A stretch of 64,000 nt of DNA from NCBI GenBank assembly GCA_017435905.1, contig JAFSEB010000063.1:45052-109051 (forward strand), read 5' to 3'. The stretch comes from Clostridia bacterium. Its GTDB lineage: Bacteria > Bacillota > Clostridia > Christensenellales > CAG-138. The notes under the pieces are model-generated. The model was not told where the DNA came from. It made no database searches and was given only the letters and a program-made list of their open reading frames with translations. Positions 25,901-35,083 of this stretch are shown in pieces (positions within the stretch are counted from its first letter, which is position 1; every line of letters starts with the position of its first letter). A program made the translations under genes and the position numbers.

Positions 25901-26812
25901 TTATGTTTCGGTGAAATTGCGTTGCAAAACCGCTTCGGCAGCCCGCTGCACCGCAGGAAAGGGCGAGGTTTCAAGGGCTTTTTCGATCTCACTCCGATAA
26001 AGCCCCTGCCGTGCCGCAAAACGGATCGCTTCCACGGTCAGCTTGCCGTTGCCGGTCTTGTTGCGCCCGACGAGTTCACGGGCAGCTTTTGTGTCTCCTT
26101 CCACAAGGCGGCGAAGATCGAAAGCACGGCGTACTTCTTCCGTCGGGGCGGAACGCTTCAGGGGTGCGTTATGGGGGCACACATGCTGGCATACCTCGCA
26201 GCCCATGTGGGAGATCTGCTTTTCGTAAACAGCTTCCGGATATTCCGTGCCCTGCATGTGGTAGCGCATGCACTCGGTCACGCAGAGCCCTTTCCGACCG
26301 ATGGCGTGGAAGGGACAGGCATCGTAGCAAACCGTACATCCGTCGGGGCAGGGGACGGCAGCCCATGTTTCGGGCATCGGCAAACATGCATCCGTGGCAA
26401 TTACATAGACAGCGATGCGGGAACCGTAACCCGGCAGCCGTAAAAGCCCGTTCTTTCCCTGTACGCCGATGCCGTGCTTGAGGGCAAACGCTCGGGCAGG
26501 CACATCCGCCAATTCGCAGTATACGCCCTGTTCGGCGATCGCAGCCACAAGATCCTTGACGGCATGATAGCTTTTCTGGCTGGCAAGATAGTAAGCGCTG
26601 ATGCGTTCCGTTGGGTCAAAGGGGCTGTAGGGGAAAACGACCAAAAGAAAACAGGTCGCTTTCGGATAACCGGCTGCAGGGTCCCAATGAAGATGGGGCG
26701 CTACGCCTGTTTGCTCCTCTGCAGCTTTCCATTCCGGAAGCAGTGCGGAGGGCAGAAAAAATACTTTCTCAAAGCCACGGGCGGCAGCTTCTGTTTGGAT
26801 GAATTCGTACAT
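25901..26812 (-). CDS. queG: Epoxyqueuosine reductase-like 4Fe-4S protein (QueG family)
   Basis: 303 residues. Two 4Fe-4S clusters are seen as CPDGCTVCYDACP (about 154-166) and CEVCQHVCP (about 205-213). The N-terminal cobalamin-binding region includes SYHAVKDLVAAIAEQG and HGIGVQGKNGLLRLPGYGSR. QueG reduces epoxyqueuosine to queuosine in tRNA using cobalamin. It lacks most of the HEAT-repeat extension of the 380-residue E. coli enzyme, as many clostridial forms do, so the tRNA substrate is inferred. Confidence 0.82.
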   Translation of the reverse strand: MYEFIQTEAAARGFEKVFFLPSALLPEWKAAEEQTGVAPHLHWDPAAGYPKATCFLLVVFPYSPFDPTERISAYYLASQKSYHAVKDLVAAIAEQGVYCELADVPARAFALKHGIGVQGKNGLLRLPGYGSRIAVYVIATDACLPMPETWAAVPCPDGCTVCYDACPFHAIGRKGLCVTECMRYHMQGTEYPEAVYEKQISHMGCEVCQHVCPHNAPLKRSAPTEEVRRAFDLRRLVEGDTKAARELVGRNKTGNGKLTVEAIRFAARQGLYRSEIEKALETSPFPAVQRAAEAVLQRNFTET

Positions 26813-26880
26813 GAGCCTTATCCTTATGAACTCGGGAAAAAGAACTGCCGCTCCCCAAAGGGGGAACGGCAGAAGGTCGG

Positions 26881-27984
26881 TCAGCCGTTGATATACACAC
26901 GGGGCGGACGGGGCAGGAGCCTCGCCACGATCTCATTCTTGTTGGAGCCTGCAAGCTCGGAAGCTTCCTGAATGCTCATGGTGTTGTTGCTGCCGTCGCC
27001 GTAAACGATGGCAAGGTCACCTTCCTTGGCGTCAGGCACGTTGGTCAGGTCCACCATGCACTGGTCCATGCAGAGCACGCCGATCAGCGGACACTTGACG
27101 CCGTGGATGGTCACATAGCCCTTGCCTCGCATGGCACGGGGGTAGCCGTCCGCATAGCCGAAGGGAACGGTGCCGATCCGGGTATCCTGCGGTGCACGCC
27201 AAAGGAAATCGTAACCGACGCCTTCGCCCTTGGGGATCTCCCTGACCTGGGAAAGATGGGTATGGAAGGCCATGGACTGCTTGACTTCGATATAGCCCTT
27301 GTGGAAGCCGCGAAGGCCGTACACGAGGGCGCCGGGGCGCACCATGTTCATGCGGTATTCGGGATAATCCACCGCAGCGATGCTGTCCGCAAGGTGCTTG
27401 TAGCGGAAGGTGACGCCCTTTGCTTCAAGCGCTTCGATCACGGCGATAAAGCGGCGGTACTGCTTTGCATCTTCCTCTTCGCCTGCAAGGGCAAGGTGGG
27501 AGAAGATGCCTTCCACCTCAATGTTGGGCTGCATGCAGATGGAATAGAGCGCATCCACATCTTCGGTGCCGAGGCGGTGGAAACCGGTATCCACTTTCAG
27601 ATGCACCTTGGCTTTTACGCCGTGTTCTGCGGCGATATCGCTGAGCAGCTTGCCCTGTGCGGCGGTAAAGAGGGTCTGGGTGATCTTCTTTTCCACCACG
27701 ATGTGCAGGAACCTGTCCGGCGTATGACCGAGGATAAAGAGAGGCGCTTCGGGATAAGCTTCACGAAGCTCCAGCGCTTCCGTCAGCGTGGCAACGGCAA
27801 GATAGCAGGCGCCGTGGTCAAGAAGGGTCTTGGCAACGCCAACGGCACCAAGACCGTAGGCATTCGCTTTGATAACGGGCATCACCGCACAGTCGGGGCC
27901 CACCATTTCACGGATGGCTTCCATGTTGCCGGCGATGGCGCCAAGGTCTACCTGTACGTAAGTATCTCTCAAAACTTCGCTCAT
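26881..27984 (-). CDS. alr: Alanine racemase
   Basis: 367 residues from ATG 27984, GGAGG 7 nt upstream. The PLP lysine is Lys39 in VIKANAYGLG; LKVDTGFHRLG, YKHLADSIAA, MVRPGALVYGL and the C-terminal beta domain (VPFGYADGYPRAM; LIGVLCMDQCMVDLT) complete the fold. It makes D-Ala for peptidoglycan. It overlaps the M20 amidohydrolase gene by 4 nt (ATGA), so the two are coupled. Alanine specificity over serine is assumed from overall fit. Confidence 0.93.
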   Translation of the reverse strand: MSEVLRDTYVQVDLGAIAGNMEAIREMVGPDCAVMPVIKANAYGLGAVGVAKTLLDHGACYLAVATLTEALELREAYPEAPLFILGHTPDRFLHIVVEKKITQTLFTAAQGKLLSDIAAEHGVKAKVHLKVDTGFHRLGTEDVDALYSICMQPNIEVEGIFSHLALAGEEEDAKQYRRFIAVIEALEAKGVTFRYKHLADSIAAVDYPEYRMNMVRPGALVYGLRGFHKGYIEVKQSMAFHTHLSQVREIPKGEGVGYDFLWRAPQDTRIGTVPFGYADGYPRAMRGKGYVTIHGVKCPLIGVLCMDQCMVDLTNVPDAKEGDLAIVYGDGSNNTMSIQEASELAGSNKNEIVARLLPRPPRVYING

Positions 27985-29171
27985 TTCCGTTCCTCCAGGA
28001 ATGCAATGGCGCAGGCGGCTTCCATCATCATACCGACCTTCAGGCACTCTTCATCGGGGCAGAATACCTCGCTGTGGAGCATCTGCGGCGTGGTGCACTT
28101 GTCGCTCCTGGTTCCGATGTTGAAATAGGAACTGGGCACTTCGGCGGAGAAGTATGCGAAATCATCCGCACCGAGGCTGGGTTCTTCCATGAATACAACG
28201 CTGTCATTGCCGAGGGCTTCACGGCAAAGCTCCGCCACACGCATGGAAACGTCACGGTCGTTTACAAGCGGCGGATAGCCGTCTTCAAGCTCAACATCCG
28301 CAGTGGCGCCGAAAGCGGCGGCGGTGTTCTTGGCGATCTCCTCCACATGGGCCTTGACGAAATCACGGGTCTTGAAGTCGAGGGCACGGATGGTGCCGAC
28401 AAGGTCAACGGAACCGGCGATGATGTTGCTCTTGGTGCCGCCGTGGATGGAACCGACGGTGACGATCAGCGGCGTGGTGGGGGAAGCGAAGCGGCTCGAA
28501 ATGGTCTGCAGCGCAAGCACCACGTGGGAAGCAACGACGATGGAGTCGATGCCGTTATCGGGATGGGCGCCGTGGCAGGATACGCCGTTCACACGGATGT
28601 GAAGATCGGTGGTGGAAGCGTTCATTCTGCCGGTGGATACGAGCACTTTGCCCACGGGATAGCCGGGATCGGCATGAAGGCTGAACACATGCTTTACGGG
28701 CGGGTTTTCCATGCAGCCCCACTTGATCATGCCTTCCGCACCGCCGATGGTCTCTTCGGCAGGCTGGAAGAAGAGCTTCACGGCTCCCTTCAGTTCGCTT
28801 TCCATGCCCTTGAGGATCTTCGCAACGCCAAGAAGGCATGCGGTATGGATATCGTGACCGCAGGCATGCATTACGCCCGGGTTGACGGAAGCGTAGGGAA
28901 CGTCATTTTCTTCCTGAATGGGAAGCGCATCGATATCTGCACGGATGCCGACGGCGAAATCCGCATTGGGATCGCCCACAATGCCCACAACGCCGAAACC
29001 GGAAACGTTGCACTCATGGGGGATACCGAGCTTGGTGAGATAATCGCTGATCACGTGCATGGTGCGTTCTTCATGCTCGGAAAGTTCAGGGTGCATATGG
29101 ATATCGCGCCGAATGGCTACGATCTCATCAAATACTTCTTCGACCGCCTGGCGGACTTTGTTCAGATCCAT
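27981..29171 (-). CDS. M20-family amidohydrolase (aminoacylase/carboxypeptidase type)
   Basis: 396 residues from ATG 29171, GGGAGGC upstream. Metal ligands: MHACGHDIHTAC (Cys and His pair), PAEETIGGAEGM (Glu pair), SLHADPGYPVG, and a late His in TTPQMLHSEVF. The lid domain (about 185-300) contains SCHGAHPDNGIDSI. Members hydrolyse N-acyl or aminobenzoyl amino acids or indole conjugates. The coupled alr suggests an amino-acid or cell-wall peptide substrate, not proven. Confidence 0.9.
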   Translation of the reverse strand: MDLNKVRQAVEEVFDEIVAIRRDIHMHPELSEHEERTMHVISDYLTKLGIPHECNVSGFGVVGIVGDPNADFAVGIRADIDALPIQEENDVPYASVNPGVMHACGHDIHTACLLGVAKILKGMESELKGAVKLFFQPAEETIGGAEGMIKWGCMENPPVKHVFSLHADPGYPVGKVLVSTGRMNASTTDLHIRVNGVSCHGAHPDNGIDSIVVASHVVLALQTISSRFASPTTPLIVTVGSIHGGTKSNIIAGSVDLVGTIRALDFKTRDFVKAHVEEIAKNTAAAFGATADVELEDGYPPLVNDRDVSMRVAELCREALGNDSVVFMEEPSLGADDFAYFSAEVPSSYFNIGTRSDKCTTPQMLHSEVFCPDEECLKVGMMMEAACAIAFLEERK

Positions 29172-29222
29172 AGTAAAAATGCCTCCCGGAAATGTGAATG
29201 ATTTGAAAGTGTATCCTTTCAA

Positions 29223-29251
29223 ATTGTACACCAGTTACGGTTTTCTTTCAA
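29223..29251 (-). promoter_or_regulatory. Promoter of M20-alr operon
   Basis: Minus strand TTGAAA (29246-29251), 17 nt, TACAAT (29223-29228). A plus-strand TATACT at 29275-29280 (TGGAAA, 17 nt upstream) probably serves the divergent cyclase gene. Confidence 0.65.
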
Positions 29252-29328
29252 TGGAAAAAGCGCAGAATATGGTGTATACTGTTTTGGGTAAATGACACAT
29301 TACAAAGAAAGGCTGTAACGAAAACACG

Positions 29329-29973
29329 ATGCGAGAAATTCTTGATCTGACCCATACTATCAGCAACGATACCCCTGTTTATCCCGGTACAGAGCCCCTC
29401 AGCCTGACCGTTCACAATACCATAGCGAAGGATGGCTATCAGGAGACCATGCTCCACATGAACTCCCACACCGGCACCCACATGGATGCCCCCGGGCATA
29501 TCCTTGAGCATGCAGCCACACTCGATAAAATGGACATCAGTCGGTTTTTCGGCAAGGCGCTCGTTGTGGACTGCACCGGTCTCAAGGCGGATGAACAGAT
29601 CACCATGAAATATATCGAGCCCCTGCGTGAAGCGGCGGACAAAGCCGAATTCCTGCTGTTTTATACCGGCTGGAGCCGTTTTTGGATGCAGGAATGCTAT
29701 TACGCTTCCTTCCCTTACTGCGGCGAGGATGTGATCCGCTACTGCGTGGAAACGGGGAAGAGGGGCGTCGGTATCGATACGCCCTCCATCGATCCCATGG
29801 GCAGCACGGATTTCCCCATGCACTGCATCGTGTTCGGCGCAGGGCTTCTTGTGATCGAAAACCTTGCAAACCTTGACCGGCTTCTCGGCAAAACCTTTAC
29901 TTTCGCTTCGCTGCCCCTTAAATACGAAAATGCGGACGGATCTCCCGTGCGTGCCGTTGCGCTCATCGACTGA
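29329..29973 (+). CDS. Cyclase / kynurenine-formamidase-like metal hydrolase
   Basis: 214 residues. The family motif HTGTHMDAPGH (about 47-57) supplies the metal ligands, with DLTHTISNDTPVYPGTEPL at the N-terminus and GVGIDTPSIDP near 150. Relatives hydrolyse formyl-kynurenine or lactone-type substrates; no tryptophan-degradation genes are nearby, so the substrate is open. Single gene, with AAAGG upstream, divergent from M20-alr and convergent with a small yqzL gene 4 nt past its stop. Confidence 0.87.
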   Translation: MREILDLTHTISNDTPVYPGTEPLSLTVHNTIAKDGYQETMLHMNSHTGTHMDAPGHILEHAATLDKMDISRFFGKALVVDCTGLKADEQITMKYIEPLREAADKAEFLLFYTGWSRFWMQECYYASFPYCGEDVIRYCVETGKRGVGIDTPSIDPMGSTDFPMHCIVFGAGLLVIENLANLDRLLGKTFTFASLPLKYENADGSPVRAVALID

Positions 29974-29977
29974 GCTT

Positions 29978-30112
29978 TTACGAAAAGCTGTTTCTGTCCG
30001 TGCCTTTCTCCTTCAGCGCCTTTTTGTAGGCAAGGTAGGCGCTGATGCGGCCCGTTTTTTGAAAGGCATCCCAAAGCGTGCGCGGATCGTTCGGCGTTGC
30101 GTTATGTTTCAT
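29978..30112 (-). CDS. yqzL: YqzL-like small protein next to recO
   Basis: 44 residues, AAAGGA 8 nt ahead of ATG 30112. The core TLWDAFQKTGRISAYLAYKK matches the short YqzL pattern (aromatic, F, TG, I, AYL, YK) that in Bacillus lies immediately before recO. Here it is divergent from recO, 90 nt away. Function unknown. The match is from memory of the family pattern and is short, but the recO neighbourhood supports it. Confidence 0.72.
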   Translation of the reverse strand: MKHNATPNDPRTLWDAFQKTGRISAYLAYKKALKEKGTDRNSFS

Positions 30113-30201
30113 GCGGCTGTTCCTTTCGGGTGTTATGCCTGTAGTATCTGCAGCTTTGCCCCTGCCGCATGAACGGAAATCTTTCCCGGAAAGGTGAATT
30201 T

Positions 30202-30942
30202 ATGCCTTCTTTGACCGTCAACGGAATCGTGACCCGGTATGCGAACTATCGGGACAATGACCGCATCCTGACCCTGTTTACACGGGAAAGGGGGCTTATT
30301 ACCGTTGGCGCAAGGGGCTGCCGCAGGCCGAAAAGCCCCATCCTTCCTGCGAGCGAGCTGTTTGTTTCCGGCGAATTTGTACTCTTTTACAACAGGGAAA
30401 GGTACAGCCTTGAATCTGCAGAGGTCAGGGAGCCTTACTATCCGCTCAGGGAGGATATCGCAAAGTTTTCCGCAGGCGCATACATGCTGTCCCTCATCAA
30501 CGAGGGGCTTGCGGCGGAACAGCCCAATGAGAAGCTGCTGTCGCTGCTTCTTTATGCGCTCACCTTTACCGCCTATTCCGATATCGACCCGGTGGATACT
30601 GCCGTTGCCTTTGCGGTCAAATGTCTCGATACGCTTGGCTACAGACTGGCGCTCGTCCGCTGTGCTTCCTGCGGTTTCGATCTTCGGGCGGAGAAGACCC
30701 TTCATTTTTCGGCATCCGCAGGGGGAGCACTCTGCACGGCATGCAGCCGGGGCTTTCGGCAGGATGCGGCGGAGATGTCCGCCCTTTCCCTTGAGGCGCT
30801 CAGGCGCATCCTTCTTCTTGCACCCAATGAGATCGGTAAGGTACGCCTGCCGGAACGGGTGCGGACGGAGCTCAAGCATGCGGTGAACGATTATGCGGAG
30901 CATGTGCTGGAACGGAAGTTCAAAGCCTTTTCCTGTCTTTAA
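30202..30942 (+). CDS. recO: DNA repair protein RecO
   Basis: 246 residues from ATG 30202 (AAAGGTG upstream; the ATG at 30169 is less well placed). An N-terminal OB fold (VNGIVTRYANYRDNDRILTL, LITVGARGCRRPKS), a helical middle and a zinc finger with CASCGFDL (about 155) and CTACSRGF (about 180). It anneals ssDNA and loads RecA with RecR. It is followed by an imperfect palindrome (CTGCAGGA/TCCTGCAG at 31017-31036) rather than a clear terminator. Confidence 0.93.
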   Translation: MPSLTVNGIVTRYANYRDNDRILTLFTRERGLITVGARGCRRPKSPILPASELFVSGEFVLFYNRERYSLESAEVREPYYPLREDIAKFSAGAYMLSLINEGLAAEQPNEKLLSLLLYALTFTAYSDIDPVDTAVAFAVKCLDTLGYRLALVRCASCGFDLRAEKTLHFSASAGGALCTACSRGFRQDAAEMSALSLEALRRILLLAPNEIGKVRLPERVRTELKHAVNDYAEHVLERKFKAFSCL

Positions 30943-31051
30943 GAAGGCAGGGAAGGGGCTTCATTCGGCAAAACGATCGTCTTTATGAGAAAACAGCATC
31001 GGGAAAACACATTTTTTCTGCAGGATTTCCTGCAGGAAACACGATAAAGCA

Positions 31052-31080
31052 TTGCTTAATTTTCAAAAAAAGGATATAAT
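31052..31080 (+). promoter_or_regulatory. Promoter of ppdK
   Basis: TTGCTT (31052-31057), 17 nt, TATAAT (31075-31080); start near 31087, leader about 75 nt with GGAGG before the ATG. Confidence 0.7.
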
Positions 31081-31163
31081 AAATCGTTGTGTGTGGGGAA
31101 ATGCGCCCCACTAAAAATCGATCAGTTTTTATTTAATAATATCTTACGGAGGTAAACAAATCG

Positions 31164-33794
31164 ATGGCACAGAAGTACGTATACCTTTTCAGCGAAGGTA
31201 ACGCCACCATGAGGAATCTCCTCGGCGGTAAGGGTGCAAACCTTGCCGAAATGACCGGTCTTGGTATGCCCGTTCCCCAGGGTTTCACCATCACCACCGA
31301 AGCCTGCACGCAGTATTATGCGGACGGCGAAAAGATCAACGATGAAATCATGGAGCAGATCTATGAATATATCGGCAAGCTGGAAGAGATCACCGGCAAG
31401 AAGTTCGGTGACAGCGAGAACCCCCTTCTCGTTTCCGTCCGTTCCGGTGCCCGTGCTTCCATGCCCGGCATGATGGATACCATCCTCAACCTCGGCCTCA
31501 ATGAGGAAGTTGTTGATGTTATTTCCAAGAAGTCCAACAACCCCCGCTGGGCTTGGGACTGCTATCGCCGTTTCATCCAGATGTACTCCGACGTTGTTAT
31601 GGAAGTCGGCAAGAAGTACTTTGAGCAGCTCATCGACAAGATGAAGGAAGAGCGCGGCATCGAGCAGGACGTTGATCTCACCGCCGAAGATCTCAAGGAA
31701 CTCGCCGGCCAGTTCAAGGCTGAATACAAGGGCAAGATCGGCCAGGATTTCCCCACCGATCCCAAAGAGCAGCTCATGGGCGCCATCAAGGCCGTTTTCC
31801 GCAGCTGGGACAACCCCCGTGCCAACGTCTATCGCCGTGACAACGACATCCCCTATTCCTGGGGTACTGCCGTTAACGTGCAGATGATGGCCTTCGGCAA
31901 CATGGGTGACGATTGCGGCACCGGCGTTGCCTTCACCCGTGACCCCGCCACCGGCGAAAAGAAGCTGATGGGCGAATTCCTCACCAACGCACAGGGCGAA
32001 GACGTTGTAGCCGGCGTCCGTACTCCCATGCCCATCGCCCAGATGGAAGAGAAGTTCCCCGCTGCGTTCGCCCAGTTCAAGGAAGTCTGCAGCATCCTTG
32101 AAAACCACTATCATGACATGCAGGACATGGAGTTCACCGTTGAGAACAACAAGCTCTACATGCTCCAGACCCGTAACGGCAAGCGCACTGCCCAGGCCGC
32201 CCTCAAGATCGCCTGCGACCTCGTGGACGAAGGCATGATCACCGAGCAGCAGGCTGTTGCCATGATCGACCCCCGCAACCTCGACACCCTGCTCCATCCC
32301 CAGTTTGACGTTGCCGTCCTGAAGGCTTCCACCCCCATCGGCAAGGCTCTGCCTGCTTCCCCCGGTGCTGCCTGCGGCAAGATCGTCTTCACCGCTGAAG
32401 ATGCCAAGGAATGGGCTGCCCGCGGCGAAAAGGTCGTTCTCGTCCGTCTTGAGACTTCCCCCGAAGATATCGAAGGCATGAAGGCCGCTCAGGGCATCCT
32501 GACCGTTCGCGGCGGCATGACTTCCCACGCTGCCGTTGTTGCCCGCGGTATGGGTACCTGCTGCGTATCCGGCTGCTCCGCCATCAACATGGATGAAGAG
32601 AACAAGAAGTTCGTCCTCTCCGGCAAGACCTATGGCGAAGGCGACTGGCTGAGCATCGACGGTTCCACCGGCAACATCTACGATGGCGCTATCCCCACCG
32701 TGCCTGCCACCATCGCCGGCGAATTCGGCCGCATCATGGCTTGGGCTGACAAGTATCGCCGTCTCGGTGTTCGCACCAATGCGGATACTCCCCGCGATGC
32801 TGCAAAGGCCCGTGAACTTGGCGCAGAAGGTATCGGTCTCTGCCGTACCGAGCATATGTTCTTCGAAGCCGACCGTATTGCGGCCATCCGTGAAATGATC
32901 TGCTCCGACACCGTGGAAGAGCGTGAAGCTGCTCTTGCGAAGCTCCTGCCCATGCAGCAGGGTGACTTCGAGGGCATCTACGAGGCCATGGAAGGCTGCC
33001 CCGTCACCATCCGCTTCCTCGATCCGCCGCTCCACGAGTTCGTTCCCACCGAAGAAGCCGACATCGAGCTGCTCGCCAAGGCTCAGGGCAAGACCGTTGA
33101 AGAGATCAAGGCCATCATCGCTTCCCTCCACGAGTTCAACCCCATGATGGGTCACCGCGGCTGCCGTCTTGCCGTCACCTATCCCGAGATCGCTGCCATG
33201 CAGACCCGTGCAGTCATCCGTGCTGCCATCAACGTGCAGGCCAAGCATCCCGAATGGACCATGGTCCCCGAGATCATGATCCCCCTCGTAGGCGAGATCA
33301 AAGAGCTTGCTTATGTGAAGAACGTTGTTGTGAAGACCGCTGATGAAGAGCTTGCCAACGCAGGCGTTCAGATGAAGTACAAGGTCGGCACCATGATCGA
33401 GATCCCCCGTGCGGCCCTCACCGCCGATGAGATCGCCAAGGAAGCCGAGTTCTTCTCCTTCGGTACCAACGACCTCACCCAGATGACCTTCGGCTTCAGC
33501 CGTGACGACGCCGGCAAGTTCCTCGGCGCCTACTATGACAAGAAGATCTACGAGAACGATCCCTTTGCGAAGCTGGACCAGACCGGCGTCGGCAAACTCG
33601 TGAAGATGGCCGCTCAGCTTGGCCGCTCCACCCGTGAGGATCTCCACCTCGGCATCTGCGGCGAACACGGCGGCGATCCCGCATCCGTTGAGTTCTGCCA
33701 CAATGTTGGTCTTGACTACGTTTCCTGCAGCCCCTTCCGCGTGCCGATCGCCCGCCTTGCCGCTGCTCAGGCAAACATCAAGAACAGCAAATAA
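31164..33794 (+). CDS. ppdK: Pyruvate, phosphate dikinase
   Basis: 876 residues, the full family length. It interconverts pyruvate, ATP and phosphate with PEP, AMP and PPi, letting clostridia use PPi in glycolysis. ATP-grasp N-terminal region (GGKGANLAEMTGLGMPVP; SVRSGARASMPGMMDTILN), the swivelling phospho-His domain (GGMTSHAAVVARGMG, His near 455) and the PEP-binding barrel (MIEIPRAAL; FFSFGTNDLTQMTFGFSRDD; ICGEHGGDP with Cys near 832). Codon use is strongly biased, as for a highly expressed gene. Confidence 0.98.
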   Translation: MAQKYVYLFSEGNATMRNLLGGKGANLAEMTGLGMPVPQGFTITTEACTQYYADGEKINDEIMEQIYEYIGKLEEITGKKFGDSENPLLVSVRSGARASMPGMMDTILNLGLNEEVVDVISKKSNNPRWAWDCYRRFIQMYSDVVMEVGKKYFEQLIDKMKEERGIEQDVDLTAEDLKELAGQFKAEYKGKIGQDFPTDPKEQLMGAIKAVFRSWDNPRANVYRRDNDIPYSWGTAVNVQMMAFGNMGDDCGTGVAFTRDPATGEKKLMGEFLTNAQGEDVVAGVRTPMPIAQMEEKFPAAFAQFKEVCSILENHYHDMQDMEFTVENNKLYMLQTRNGKRTAQAALKIACDLVDEGMITEQQAVAMIDPRNLDTLLHPQFDVAVLKASTPIGKALPASPGAACGKIVFTAEDAKEWAARGEKVVLVRLETSPEDIEGMKAAQGILTVRGGMTSHAAVVARGMGTCCVSGCSAINMDEENKKFVLSGKTYGEGDWLSIDGSTGNIYDGAIPTVPATIAGEFGRIMAWADKYRRLGVRTNADTPRDAAKARELGAEGIGLCRTEHMFFEADRIAAIREMICSDTVEEREAALAKLLPMQQGDFEGIYEAMEGCPVTIRFLDPPLHEFVPTEEADIELLAKAQGKTVEEIKAIIASLHEFNPMMGHRGCRLAVTYPEIAAMQTRAVIRAAINVQAKHPEWTMVPEIMIPLVGEIKELAYVKNVVVKTADEELANAGVQMKYKVGTMIEIPRAALTADEIAKEAEFFSFGTNDLTQMTFGFSRDDAGKFLGAYYDKKIYENDPFAKLDQTGVGKLVKMAAQLGRSTREDLHLGICGEHGGDPASVEFCHNVGLDYVSCSPFRVPIARLAAAQANIKNSK

Positions 33795-33815
33795 GAAACC
33801 CATTCATCAGCACAA

Positions 33816-33849
33816 ATCCGGCGCTGCATCCGCAGCGCCGGATTTTTTG
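33816..33849 (+). terminator. Terminator of ppdK
   Basis: 13-bp stem AATCCGGCGCTGC with its complement, ATCC loop, followed by TTTT. Confidence 0.88.
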
Positions 33850-33950
33850 CAAAAAAACCTTTGTTTTCGGAATGATTTCGCTATATCAAAAAAGGAGTTT
33901 TTCCTTTTTTGGCGAAAGAAAAAATAGGAAGTTGATCCGGAGGGCTAAAA

Positions 33951-34970
33951 ATGGAAGAATTCAACCCCAAAGACGGCACGCTGCGGCATATTGCGGAGGA
34001 GTGGGAGGAACGGTCCCTTTCCCCTTATGCCACGCTGTCCAAAAACACAAAGGGCAGGGAATACCCCATGGAGCCGTGCCCCATCCGCACGGAGTTCGTG
34101 CGTGACAGGGACCGTATCATCCACTGCAAATCCTTCCGCCGGCTGAAGCATAAAACCCAGGTGTTCCTTTCTCCGGTGGGCGACCATTACCGCACCCGGC
34201 TTACCCATACGCTGGAGGTAAACCAGATCGCCCGTACCATTGCAAGGGCGCTCAGGCTGAATGAAGACCTGACGGAAGCTATCGCCCTCGGCCACGATCT
34301 TGGCCATACGCCATTCGGCCATGCGGGCGAAAGGATGCTTGACAAGCTCGTTCCCGGCGGTTTTGAGCATAATCTGCAAAGCCTCCGTGTGGTGGAAAAG
34401 CTTGAAAACGGAAAGGGTCTGAACCTGACGTTTGAAGTTCGTGACGGCATCGTAAACCACAAAAAGAGCGGCAAACCTGCGACGCTTGAAGGCATGGTGG
34501 TCAGCATTTCCGACCGCATCGCCTACATCAACCACGATATCGACGATGCCCTTCGGGGTGGTATCCTCAAGGCGGATGCGCTGCCCAGGAGCAGCATTGA
34601 GCTTCTTGGTGCCACCCACGGCAAGCGCATCGACACCATGATCACGGATGTGATCCGGGAAAGCTACGGAAAGAAAACCGTACGCATGTCGGATGCTGTT
34701 GGCAAGGAATTTGACAACCTTCGCACTTTCATGTTTGAACACGTGTATTTCGATAAGCATGCAAAGGGGGAAGAGGGAAAAGCCATGCAGGTCATTGAAC
34801 GGCTCTTTGGCTACTACCTTTCCCATATGGAGGAACTGCCGGAAGAGTTTACCTGCCATATCGAAGCGGACGGTGCGGAGCGTGTGGCGGCGGACTATAT
34901 CGCCTGCATGACCGACAGGTACGCCATTACCGATTTTGAACACAAATTCGTTCCGAAAGAGTGGATGTGA
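33951..34970 (+). CDS. dgt: Deoxyguanosinetriphosphate triphosphohydrolase-like HD protein
   Basis: 339 residues. HD-domain metal site: [10 protein letters not shown] (His), [17 protein letters not shown] (His-Asp and following His) and [13 protein letters not shown] (late Asp). The family cleaves dNTPs to nucleoside and triphosphate. [20 protein letters not shown] is the typical N-terminus. It is first of dgt-dnaG-rpoD, a standard clostridial order; the 113-nt gap to dnaG contains an ATTCCGCT/AGCGGAAT hairpin (35009-35045). Confidence 0.93.
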   Translation: MEEFNPKDGTLRHIAEEWEERSLSPYATLSKNTKGREYPMEPCPIRTEFVRDRDRIIHCKSFRRLKHKTQVFLSPVGDHYRTRLTHTLEVNQIARTIARALRLNEDLTEAIALGHDLGHTPFGHAGERMLDKLVPGGFEHNLQSLRVVEKLENGKGLNLTFEVRDGIVNHKKSGKPATLEGMVVSISDRIAYINHDIDDALRGGILKADALPRSSIELLGATHGKRIDTMITDVIRESYGKKTVRMSDAVGKEFDNLRTFMFEHVYFDKHAKGEEGKAMQVIERLFGYYLSHMEELPEEFTCHIEADGAERVAADYIACMTDRYAITDFEHKFVPKEWM

Positions 34971-35083
34971 TCGCCCTTCAGCGCCGAAATCTTCCGAAAC
35001 GTGCAGGAATTCCGCTGTTTTGTGGCGAATAAGAGTTAGCGGAATCAAGAAAATGCATCAAGGAACGGAAAGGAGTGCTTGCT

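Noticed and set aside
31122..33803. 893-residue open frame antisense to ppdK
   Set aside because: It mirrors ppdK exactly, which is a complete PPDK with all catalytic motifs; strong codon bias removes stops on the opposite strand. No ribosome site or family motif.
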